Shown: in pieces, positions 6,953 through 13,661 of the stretch | How positions within the stretch are numbered: position 1 is the first letter of the stretch | Layout of the letters: each line of letters opens with the position of its first letter | Origin: an uncultured Desulfotignum sp. | GTDB lineage: Bacteria > Desulfobacterota > Desulfobacteria > Desulfobacterales > Desulfobacteraceae | Direction of reading: 5' to 3' | NCBI GenBank assembly: GCA_937951975.1 | Contig: CALGAJ010000319.1 | Coordinates: 1 to 14,008, forward strand | Length of the DNA stretch: 14,008 bases | Notes under the pieces: generated by a model | What the model saw: the letters and a program-made list of their open reading frames with translations, nothing else | Told to the model about the DNA's origin: nothing | Databases searched by the model: none | Program-made: the position numbers and the translations under genes

Positions 6953-6969
6953 TTGGCACGTCAATTGCT
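6953..6969 (+). promoter_or_regulatory. Sigma-54 (-24/-12) promoter of the methyltransferase operon
   Basis: TTGGCACG (6953-6960), four bases, then TTGCT (6965-6969) matches the RpoN consensus with the required GG-N10-GC spacing. The predicted start is near 6980, giving a leader of about 40 bases containing the ribosome site AAGGAG (7005-7010). Divergent pairing with an NtrC-class activator gene makes activator-dependent control of the 7021-11223 genes very likely. Confidence 0.88.
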
Positions 6970-7020
6970 CATGCAAATTGTCAGTTGAACAACCGGCAGA
7001 CAAGAAGGAGACAGCCAGTC

Positions 7021-8433
7021 ATGAAAAATAGATTACAACCCCTCACGGGAAAAGAAATTCAGACCATCCACGATGCCTGCATGCAGATCCTGGGCAACAC
7101 GGGCGTGTCTTTCAAGGCGCCTGAAGCGGTAGAGATCTTTAAACGCCACGGGGTCAGAACAGATGGAGAAAAGGTATTTCTGACAGAGAAACAGGTGCTC
7201 GACGCGCTGAAAACCGTGCCTGAAGAATTCACCATCCAGGCCAGAAATCCCAAAAACAATGTACGTATCGGCGGGGACCATTTTGCGTTCGGTCCTGCCT
7301 GGGCCGCTCCGTTCGTGATCGATGCCGGCGGGGGGCGCCGGACCGGAACCCTGATGGACCAGGAAAATTTCTGCAAACTGGCGCAGACCTCCCCGTATCT
7401 GGATCTGGTGGCCGGTTCCATGGCCGTTCCGGCCGAATACCCTTCGGAAGAGGCGGATACCCGGACCCTGGCAGCGTGTATGACCCTGACGGACATGCCG
7501 CTGATTTCCAACCCCTGTCTGAAAAGAAACGGACAGGAGGTGGCCCGGATGGCATCCATTGTATGGGGACAGGACATCACACACCTGGAACACCCGGTAT
7601 CCATTGTTTCGGTCAACCCGTTATCGCCTCTGTCCTACAGCGGCGATACCCTGGAAGGACTGATGGCGTTTGCAGAACACGGCCAGGCCCTGCTGATCTC
7701 ATCCATGGTGCTTGCCGGCATTACGGGTCCCATCAGCATTCCGGGAACCGCCGCTTTAGAACTTGCGGAAAGCCTGTCCGGAATTGTTCTGGCCCAGCTC
7801 ATTCATCCTGGTGTCCCCTGTGTCACCGGGGGCACTTCCTGCGCGTCGGATATGCGCACCGGCGGGGTCAGCCTGGGAGGGCCCGAATCCCTTCAGCTTG
7901 TGGGAATTGCGGCACAGATGGCGGAACACTATGGGCTGCCCTGCCGGTATGGGGGGAACCTGACCGATGCCTATTCCATCAATGCCCAGTCAGGGCTGGA
8001 ATCGGCCCTGCTCATCGCAGCCCCGGTGCTTTCCGGGGTGCATTTCATCCATCAAGCCTGCGGTATTCTGGGGGCCTATGCCGCCACCAGTTTTGAAAAA
8101 TTTGTGATCGACGAAGAGGTGTGCGGTATGATCCGAAAAGCGGTATCCCCCATCGAGATCACGGCGGAAAGCATCAACACCGATCTGATCCACCGGGTGG
8201 GCAGCGGGGGCAGTTACATGATGCAGCCGGAAACAGCGAAACACTGCCGCACGGCATTTTTCCCCTCTCAGCTGACCCGGAAAAGTACGTTTGAAGACTG
8301 GGAAGCAAAAGATAACGGAAATATGGTTGGCCGGGCATCTGAATATGTCAAAAAGCGGCTCGAATCCTATGTCAGGCCGGATATGGATCCGGCCATAGAA
8401 AAAGACCTCCACGCCTATGTGGAAAAAAAATAA
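7021..8433 (+). CDS. MttB-superfamily (non-pyrrolysine) quaternary-amine methyltransferase
   Basis: This 470-residue protein has the length and character of the trimethylamine methyltransferase superfamily (COG5598). It starts with the usual helix LTGKEIQTIHDACMQILGNTGVSF, has a Gly-rich TIM-barrel body (for example PCVTGGTSCASD), and carries a late LVxDxE-type segment FVIDEE (361-366). True MttB carries an in-frame UAG for pyrrolysine near residue 334. This frame has no UAG, so it belongs with relatives such as MtgB, MtcB and MtpB, which move a methyl from glycine betaine, carnitine or proline betaine to a corrinoid protein. No corrinoid protein gene is in the window. ATG 7021 is preferred over the in-frame TTG 6985, which lies only about 5 bases after the predicted transcript start. 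It is the first gene of an operon with a transporter and a GcvT-family gene. Confidence 0.88.
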   Translation: MKNRLQPLTGKEIQTIHDACMQILGNTGVSFKAPEAVEIFKRHGVRTDGEKVFLTEKQVLDALKTVPEEFTIQARNPKNNVRIGGDHFAFGPAWAAPFVIDAGGGRRTGTLMDQENFCKLAQTSPYLDLVAGSMAVPAEYPSEEADTRTLAACMTLTDMPLISNPCLKRNGQEVARMASIVWGQDITHLEHPVSIVSVNPLSPLSYSGDTLEGLMAFAEHGQALLISSMVLAGITGPISIPGTAALELAESLSGIVLAQLIHPGVPCVTGGTSCASDMRTGGVSLGGPESLQLVGIAAQMAEHYGLPCRYGGNLTDAYSINAQSGLESALLIAAPVLSGVHFIHQACGILGAYAATSFEKFVIDEEVCGMIRKAVSPIEITAESINTDLIHRVGSGGSYMMQPETAKHCRTAFFPSQLTRKSTFEDWEAKDNGNMVGRASEYVKKRLESYVRPDMDPAIEKDLHAYVEKK

Positions 8434-8478
8434 TGAATTAGACCCAAAACCAAAACATTAATAGTCAAGGGGAAAACA

Positions 8479-10056
8479 ATGGAACAGACAGCAGCGGCAA
8501 AAGATAAAGGCGATATGCTGACCCGGGATGAAAATCCGGGCAGTGTATTGGAACATTTTCTGGGAAAAACCGATCATCAGTTATTCTGGATTACCTTGGT
8601 CATTTTTATCATTATCGCAGGACTGGGGGTCATGGCGCCGGATCGGCTGGCCGCGGCACTTCAGGTCCTGCAGGCATTCATTACTACTCATTTTACCTGG
8701 TATTATCTGTTGTTTACCGCGGCCTGTCTGGGGTTTTCTCTGTGGGCCGCAGCCGGGCCCTATGCCAAATTGAAACTGGGCAAAGACGATGATGAACCGG
8801 AATTCAGCACCATGGCATGGCTGGCCATGCTGTTCAGTGCGGGAATTGGTCTGGGATTTATCTTCTGGGGGATTGCCGAACCCCTGTATCACTACATGCA
8901 GACCCCTTACGGAGCGGAACCGGGATCTGCCGAGGCCGTGCCCGTGGCCCTGCAGATCAGCTACCTGCACTGGGGATTTCATCCCTGGTCCCTGTATGCA
9001 GTAGGCGGTCTGGGGATTGCCTATTTCTCCTTCAGACATGACCAGCCCATGACCATTGCCACCTCCCTGTACGGCATTCTGGGGGAAAAAACCGAAACCA
9101 GCCCGTGGAGCAAACTCACCAACCTGGTCACGGCCTTTGCCACTATCGCGGGCATCAGCACGGCCTTGGGACTGGGGATTCTGTCCATCAAGTTCGGTAT
9201 GACCCATATTACCGGCATTGAAATGACCCCGGGGGTGACCGTCTTTGTTCTTATCCTGTTCATGGTGGCGTATATCGCCTCTTCGGTCTCCGGCCTGAAG
9301 CGGGGCCTCAAATACATGAGTCTCATCAATCTCTGGCTTGCGTTTGCGGTCATCGCGTTTATCTTTTTTGCTGGACCCACCCTTCAGCTGCTGGACCTGT
9401 TCACTGATTCTGTCGGGCATTACCTGACCAATTTTGTCACCATGACTTTCTGGAGTGATTCCATGGACCAGGCGTTTGACGGCAAATGGCTGGGATGGTG
9501 GACGGTTTTCTACTGGGCGTTCTGGATTGCCTGGGTCCCGTTTGTGGGCGGATTTATCGCTAGAATTTCCCGGGGCAGGACGGTGCGGGAATTTATCCTC
9601 TGGGTGGTGCTCATCCCATCCATTGTGATGTTTGTCTGCTTTGACATTTTCGGCGGCGCCGCCATCCTGGTGGAAAGGTCCGGTGCCGTTGAGCTGTGGA
9701 AAGCGGTACAGGCAGACATGGGGTCCGGTATCTTCATGCTGCTGACCGCCTATCCGTTCGGATTTCTGGCATCCATCATGATTTTTGTCAGCCTGATCAT
9801 TTTTTTGATCACGTCAGCGGATTCCGCTTCTTTTCTGGTGGCCATGCTCATGTCCAAAGGAGAGCTGGAACCCAAGGCCGGCATGAAGATTGTCTGGGGT
9901 GTGGTCCTGGGGTCTTTGTCCATCATCCTGTTGCAGAGCGACGGCCTCAAGGCCCTTCAGACCGCATCCATTGTCTGCGCTCTGCCCTTTACCCTGGTGA
10001 TGATCGCCATGATGGTATCCATGGTCAAAGGCTTCAGAAAAGACCGGGCAAAATAA
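8479..10056 (+). CDS. BCCT-family betaine/carnitine/choline-type transporter
   Basis: This 525-residue inner-membrane protein has about 12 hydrophobic segments and the BCCT signature (337-372) ending FIARISRGRTVREF. By comparison with BetP, the substrate-box residues W189, W194 and Y197 appear as W165, W170 and Y173 (LHWGFHPWSLY). W374 and W377 appear as W349 and W352, while W373 is F348. The BetP sodium-2 motif FxxTS is kept as F442/T445/S446, suggesting Na+-coupled uptake rather than CaiT-style exchange. The Gly-rich helix SAGIGLGFIFWG lies at 120-131. It starts with an AGGGG ribosome site 45 bases after the methyltransferase gene. It probably imports the quaternary ammonium (or DMSP) substrate of its neighbours. 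Short cytoplasmic tails give no clear osmosensory extension, so a catabolic rather than osmotic role is likely. Confidence 0.93.
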   Translation: MEQTAAAKDKGDMLTRDENPGSVLEHFLGKTDHQLFWITLVIFIIIAGLGVMAPDRLAAALQVLQAFITTHFTWYYLLFTAACLGFSLWAAAGPYAKLKLGKDDDEPEFSTMAWLAMLFSAGIGLGFIFWGIAEPLYHYMQTPYGAEPGSAEAVPVALQISYLHWGFHPWSLYAVGGLGIAYFSFRHDQPMTIATSLYGILGEKTETSPWSKLTNLVTAFATIAGISTALGLGILSIKFGMTHITGIEMTPGVTVFVLILFMVAYIASSVSGLKRGLKYMSLINLWLAFAVIAFIFFAGPTLQLLDLFTDSVGHYLTNFVTMTFWSDSMDQAFDGKWLGWWTVFYWAFWIAWVPFVGGFIARISRGRTVREFILWVVLIPSIVMFVCFDIFGGAAILVERSGAVELWKAVQADMGSGIFMLLTAYPFGFLASIMIFVSLIIFLITSADSASFLVAMLMSKGELEPKAGMKIVWGVVLGSLSIILLQSDGLKALQTASIVCALPFTLVMIAMMVSMVKGFRKDRAK

Positions 10057-10119
10057 TCCTGTGAAACCATCATGTAAAAATATAACCGATTGAATGGAGA
10101 TTAAACAAAGGAGACAAAC

Positions 10120-11223
10120 ATGAAAAAAATTACCAGAACATCCGCACTCACGGCCCGCCACAAGGACCTGGGAGGCAAGTTTGAAGAATATATCCGGATG
10201 GCGGTCCCCATGACCTATGATACCGATCCCAGGGATGAGCACGATGCGGTTCGGGATGCCGCCGGCATGTATGATTTCACCGCTTTTTTGAAATTCCGTG
10301 TCACCGGGCCGGATGCGGCAGCGGTATTGAACCATGCCATGACGTTTGATGTGACCAGGGTTGCACCGGGTCAGTCCAAATACGGCCCGTTTCTCAGAGA
10401 GACCGGGGTGATCTGTGATGACGGCATCGTGTTCAATCTGGGGGATGATGAATACCTGGTTGTGCACGGGGATGGCTGTGCCCGGACCATGGCCGAAGCC
10501 TCGGCTGAAGGGAAAGACGCGTCAGTGGAATACGATGGCGGGCTTCACCTGATCTCCCTGCAGGGACCCAAGGCCCTGGAACTGCTGGACCCCCATACCC
10601 CTGTCGATCTGCCGGCCATGAAATATTTTCACCATGAAAAAACCACGGTATTCGGGTGTCCGTGCCTGCTATCCCGGACGGGATTTTCCGGAGAAAGGGG
10701 GTATGAAATGTTTGTGGATCCACACCTGGCCTGTGACATCTGGGACAATATTCTGCACTATGGCAAAGATATGGGGGTCATGCCCTGTTCCATCGCCAGC
10801 ATCTTTCCGGTACGGATGGAGGCCGCATTGCTGTGGCGCCGGTTTGACCTGATGGAAAACACCCCCTGGGAAGTCAATATGGGGTGGGCCGTTCATGAAG
10901 ACAAGCCGGATTTCCGGGGAAAGGAAGCGCTCATGGCGGCCCGGGGAAACGAACGGTTCCGGCTGTGCGGTATCGAGGTGGACCTGGATGAAGCCCTGTC
11001 CGGCGGAGAACGCCTCACCATCGACGGGAAGGCCGTGGGAACGGTAAATGAAAAGCCGGCATATTCACATCGAATGAAAAAATCTCTGGCCCTGGCCCGC
11101 CTGCTTCCAGAAGTGGCAAAAATTGGAACAAGGCTGAAAGTTGAAGGCGATAACGGCATCTGTACCGCAACCATAGTCAAATTTCCGGTCTACGATACAC
11201 AGAAATCTCGCACGCATCAATAG
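10120..11223 (+). CDS. GcvT/DmdA-family tetrahydrofolate-dependent methyl(ene)transferase
   Basis: This 367-residue protein of the aminomethyltransferase fold has a GCV_T domain (about 40-265) and a C-terminal barrel (about 280-360). Visible family landmarks are DD at 100-101 in GVICDDGIVF (position of the catalytic Asp of GcvT), RTGFSGERGYE (186-196), R232 in PVRMEAALLW, DFRGKEAL (265-272) and SLALARL near the end. Relatives transfer one-carbon groups to THF: GcvT in glycine cleavage, DmdA on DMSP, LigM on aryl methyl ethers, and the C-terminal part of dimethylglycine dehydrogenases. No GcvP, GcvH or oxidase partner is nearby, so glycine cleavage is unlikely. Next to a quaternary-amine methyltransferase and BCCT importer, it could demethylate the product or substrate onto THF (inference). 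The start has AAAGGAG 6 bases upstream; it ends with TAG. Confidence 0.85.
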   Translation: MKKITRTSALTARHKDLGGKFEEYIRMAVPMTYDTDPRDEHDAVRDAAGMYDFTAFLKFRVTGPDAAAVLNHAMTFDVTRVAPGQSKYGPFLRETGVICDDGIVFNLGDDEYLVVHGDGCARTMAEASAEGKDASVEYDGGLHLISLQGPKALELLDPHTPVDLPAMKYFHHEKTTVFGCPCLLSRTGFSGERGYEMFVDPHLACDIWDNILHYGKDMGVMPCSIASIFPVRMEAALLWRRFDLMENTPWEVNMGWAVHEDKPDFRGKEALMAARGNERFRLCGIEVDLDEALSGGERLTIDGKAVGTVNEKPAYSHRMKKSLALARLLPEVAKIGTRLKVEGDNGICTATIVKFPVYDTQKSRTHQ

Positions 11224-11239
11224 GGATATCCGTTAGAAA

Positions 11240-11273
11240 AAGCCCCTATCTTCGATGGCTGGAGCAGGGGTTT
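11240..11273 (-). terminator. Hairpin terminator, best oriented for mazF
   Basis: AAGCCCCT (11240-11247) pairs with AGGGGTTT (11266-11273), an 8-bp stem with one G-U pair and an 18-base loop. Read on the minus strand, the stem is followed by a run of five T (complement of 11237-11241), as expected for intrinsic termination of mazF, which ends at 11292. On the plus strand A residues follow instead, so termination of the GcvT-family transcript here would be weaker. Confidence 0.6.
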
Positions 11274-11291
11274 AAAAAAATGGTGTTACCG

Positions 11292-11651
11292 TCAAAAAAA
11301 CGATTCCGACAGGTCCATGATGAGGTTCAATCCATCATGGACCTGGGTCATTCGATCTTTTGACAGGGTGCCGATTTTTTTCCTGAGGCTGCGTTTGTCC
11401 ACGGTCTTGATCTGTGTCATGTTGATCACCGATGGTCTGGGCAGATTGGCTTCGCCTTTGTGAAGTTTCACATTTCCCGGCAGATCCCCGAATTTCATTG
11501 TCGAAGTGATGGCGGCAACGATCACTGTGTTCAATTTACTGTCATTGAGCAGATCATTCTGCAGAACAAGCCCGGGTCGCTTCCCCATGGGCTCAGACCC
11601 CTTGGCCGGAGAGAAATCCACCCAATACACTGATCCTTTCCGGATCACCAT
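11292..11651 (-). CDS. mazF: MazF/PemK-family endoribonuclease toxin
   Basis: This 119-residue protein has the typical MazF fold sequence: RKGSVYWVDFSPAKGSE at the start, KRPGLVLQND with the expected catalytic R25, and VAAITST with the catalytic T49 region. MazF toxins cleave single-stranded RNA at short sequences and are inhibited by the adjacent antitoxin. The ATG at 11651 overlaps the antitoxin 3' end by 7 bases, with a GGAGGGGCAGGA ribosome site inside the antitoxin gene, so synthesis is coupled. The gene is followed by a terminator hairpin at 11240-11273. The recognition sequence cannot be predicted. Confidence 0.93.
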   Translation of the reverse strand: MVIRKGSVYWVDFSPAKGSEPMGKRPGLVLQNDLLNDSKLNTVIVAAITSTMKFGDLPGNVKLHKGEANLPRPSVINMTQIKTVDKRSLRKKIGTLSKDRMTQVHDGLNLIMDLSESFF

Positions 11652-11899
11652 TCCTGCCCCTCCGGGGAATCGGTCTGCTCAAACCAGCGGGTCCATTCCA
11701 GCTGCTCTTCCCGGATAGATTCATCTGAAAAGATTCGGTCGTATTCGTTTTTTACCTGTTTTTCTTTCTCGGCCATGATTTTTTCCTTTAAAACAGCGGA
11801 AATGAATCCGCTTCTGGAAACACCTTTCAGCCGGCTGATTTTATCAATAACGGCAACGATGTCCCTGGGTATGGTAATAGCAATCTTTTGGGTATGCAT
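11645..11899 (-). CDS. Ribbon-helix-helix antitoxin of the mazEF-type pair
   Basis: This 84-residue protein has an N-terminal ribbon-helix-helix region (MHTQKIAITIPRDIVAVID, then SRSGFISAVLKEKI). An acidic, Trp-containing C-terminal tail (about 55-84; EEQLEWTRWFEQ) should occupy the toxin groove. I start at ATG 11899, preceded by AAGGA. The longer in-frame start at 11959 lies within the predicted -35 box and would be untranscribed. It probably binds DNA as a dimer and represses the operon. It is MazE-like by role, but its RHH N-terminus is unlike the AbrB-type fold of E. coli MazE, so I give no symbol. Confidence 0.85.
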   Translation of the reverse strand: MHTQKIAITIPRDIVAVIDKISRLKGVSRSGFISAVLKEKIMAEKEKQVKNEYDRIFSDESIREEQLEWTRWFEQTDSPEGQEW

Positions 11900-11930
11900 A
11901 TCAGGTATTCCTTGTTTATATTCTATCAAA

Positions 11931-11959
11931 ATACTACTGATCAATACTTCTGTTGTCAA
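11931..11959 (-). promoter_or_regulatory. Promoter of the mazEF-type operon
   Basis: On the minus strand a perfect TTGACA (11954-11959), a 17-bp spacer and TAGTAT (11931-11936) form a strong promoter with a start near 11924, about 25 bases before the antitoxin ATG. Imperfectly repeated AGTATTGATC / AGTATTTTGAT elements lie across the spacer and -10 and may be the antitoxin's binding sites. Confidence 0.65.
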
Positions 11960-12037
11960 GAAAGATTGTCTGAATAGGGTGGAGATAAATGAAGATGTTC
12001 GCCTTGCCAGGGTCTGGCCAATATACTGCCTGATGAC

Positions 12038-13579
12038 TCAGGATTTCATCGGCAGCAGCACCTCAAAGGCCGTGCCCCGGGGTTTGATGTCCATCACCTC
12101 CACCCGGCCCTGGTGGGCCGTGGCAATCTGTTTGACATTGGCCAGGCCCAGGCCGGTGCCGATGGTTTTGGTGGTGAAAAAGGGTTCGAAAATATAGGGC
12201 AGGGCTTCTCCGGAAATGTCTTTGCCGTCGTCCTGGACCCGGAGAACGGCAAAAGAGCCGGTGCCCAGGTGTCTTGAAGCGGTGATGACGATGATGGTGC
12301 CGCTGTCCCCCACGGAATCCAGGGCATTGAGCAGCAGATTGATCACCAGTTGTTCCAGCTTGGACCGGTCCGCCATGAGAGGCGGCAGGGACGCGTCGGT
12401 CCGGATGGTGCAGGTGGTGTGCTGCTGGGTGAGCTTGACCTCCAGCAGCTCAGTGCACCGTTCGATCACCTGGTTGAGATCGGTTTCAGCCAGGTCCAGG
12501 GCCATGGGCTTGGCAAAATCCAGCAGCTGCTGGAGGATGGTTTCCAGGCGGTGTATCTCCCGTTCCGATATGGCCAGGCGTCGCTTGTCATTGCCGGTGA
12601 AGGCCCGGTTTTTTCCCAGGATCTGCAGGTTCATCTTCACCGATGACAGAGGGTTGCGGATCTCATGGGACAACGAAGCGGTCAGATGGCCGATATAGGC
12701 CATGCGCTCCATTTTCCGGCTCTTTTTTTCCATCTCCACCCGCCGGGTGATGTCCCGGACAATGCACAGGTGGTGAGCCCGGCCCTTGAACCAGGAGGGT
12801 TTGAAATTGATCTCCGTGGGCAGGCAGGTGCCGTCCCGGGTCTTTCGCAGGTATTCAAACGCTTCAGGTTCAATCGTTTTGCCGTCACTGTCAGTGGTTT
12901 CACCGGAAATGATCTGTTTGACCCGATCCCGGTTCTTTTCCGCCACAAAGCTCAGAAACGGCTGCTGCAGGGCCTGGTCCGGGGTCACGCCGTGGAGCCG
13001 GCAGAACGCCGGGTTCACGTATTCGATTTTTTCCCTGCTCAGCACCAGATATCCGTCCTGGATTTCTTCCACCAGGCGCCGGTACTGCTGTTCCGAGTCT
13101 TTGAGTTCCGCGGTCCGGGCCGCTACATCTTTTTCCAGGCGCCTTGCGTAATCCTTGAGATAGGTTTCGTGCATGTTCTGGAAATGGCTGGAAAACCGGT
13201 GGATGGTGTAGGCCAGGCCCTGGTTGACCGCCTCGATGTTCCGGCACAGCATCGGTCCTGAGGATTCCGCCACCAGGATGGGGATCACGATTTCCCGGAA
13301 CAGCTCGAACGCCTTTTGAACATCTGCCAGAGGAAACCCGGCCTCCAGCCGGATTCGTGTGATCTCGTTAATAAACTCGTTGATCCGGGTATAGTCATTG
13401 TCCGCCAGAACCCGGCAGAAGGCATCACAGGCATCGGAGGTGGTCTGGGCCAGCTCTTCGATGGGCCGGGCCGCATACCGTGCCGATACCCGGTTGTGGA
13501 GCCGCTCCTGCCACTCCGCCAGGATCCGGTCCCGGTGCAGGGACAGAAACGTATTCCAGGAAAAGGCCGGGGCGATCAT
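12038..13579 (-). CDS. Soluble sensor histidine kinase with RsbRD-type N-terminal domain and PAS
   Basis: This protein is 513 residues from ATG 13579. The N-terminal all-helical domain (about 8-140; DRILAEWQERL, RYAARPIEEL, RIRLEAGFPLADVQKAFELFR) resembles the RsbRD N-terminal sensor module. A coiled linker (about 143-170), a PAS domain (about 172-280), HisKA with H305 in SLSHEIRNPL, and an ATPase domain with N418 in INLLLNALDS and GTGLGLANV follow. The G1 box is odd: DDGKDIS instead of DxGxG, so the second Gly is Asp. No transmembrane segment or partner regulator is seen, so it is an orphan here. The start is uncertain: neither ATG 13579 nor the longer GTG 13645 has a good ribosome site. I prefer the ATG because the longer version would translate the 21-bp repeats. 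Confidence 0.88.
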   Translation of the reverse strand: MIAPAFSWNTFLSLHRDRILAEWQERLHNRVSARYAARPIEELAQTTSDACDAFCRVLADNDYTRINEFINEITRIRLEAGFPLADVQKAFELFREIVIPILVAESSGPMLCRNIEAVNQGLAYTIHRFSSHFQNMHETYLKDYARRLEKDVAARTAELKDSEQQYRRLVEEIQDGYLVLSREKIEYVNPAFCRLHGVTPDQALQQPFLSFVAEKNRDRVKQIISGETTDSDGKTIEPEAFEYLRKTRDGTCLPTEINFKPSWFKGRAHHLCIVRDITRRVEMEKKSRKMERMAYIGHLTASLSHEIRNPLSSVKMNLQILGKNRAFTGNDKRRLAISEREIHRLETILQQLLDFAKPMALDLAETDLNQVIERCTELLEVKLTQQHTTCTIRTDASLPPLMADRSKLEQLVINLLLNALDSVGDSGTIIVITASRHLGTGSFAVLRVQDDGKDISGEALPYIFEPFFTTKTIGTGLGLANVKQIATAHQGRVEVMDIKPRGTAFEVLLPMKS

Positions 13580-13598
13580 GGGACCATGCCAGTGTTTA

Positions 13599-13661
13599 GG
13601 CACTCGGACCCGGTATTCAGATATCCGGACCCGACGTTCCGGCACCCGGTCCCGGCATCAG
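13599..13661. repeat. Three degenerate 21-bp tandem repeats
   Basis: Units begin at 13599, 13620 and 13641 with an exact 21-bp period. The shared core CGGaCCCGg is seen in all three, and units 1 and 3 match at 15 or more of their 21 positions. The array fills the gap between the synthetase stop (in the third unit) and the kinase start. Because 21 is divisible by 3, all frames read as heptads. Seen directly; role unknown. Confidence 0.6.

Larger units (their letters stand above)
6684..7020. other. Divergent regulatory intergenic region
   Basis: This 337-bp non-coding, AT-rich region lies between the sensor kinase and methyltransferase genes. It holds the sigma-54 promoter (6953-6969), a dyad element (6875-6902), a T7A7 tract at 6934-6947 between the two that may help bending, and a 9-bp inverted repeat TGAATGAAA / TTTCATTCA at 6757-6765 and 6839-6847. 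I could not identify a convincing housekeeping promoter for the leftward kinase gene. No open frame here looks coding. Confidence 0.7.

Noticed and set aside
6985..7020. An in-frame TTG start would give the methyltransferase an N-terminus (MNNRQ) resembling that of the divergent sensor kinase.
   Set aside because: The TTG would lie only about 5 bases after the predicted sigma-54 transcript start. ATG 7021 has AAGGAG upstream and the protein homology begins there; the likeness looks like chance.
10120..11223. A glycine-cleavage GcvT assignment.
   Set aside because: There is no gcvH, gcvP or lipoate gene nearby, and the context is a quaternary-amine methyltransferase and BCCT importer; the broader folate methyltransferase label is safer.
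11221..11463. The GcvT-family gene ends in TAG and the frame stays open for about 80 codons afterwards, raising the idea of pyrrolysine read-through next to an MttB-family gene.
   Set aside because: The protein already ends where the family normally ends. The extension crosses the terminator hairpin and is antisense to mazF, and the MttB relative itself has no internal TAG.
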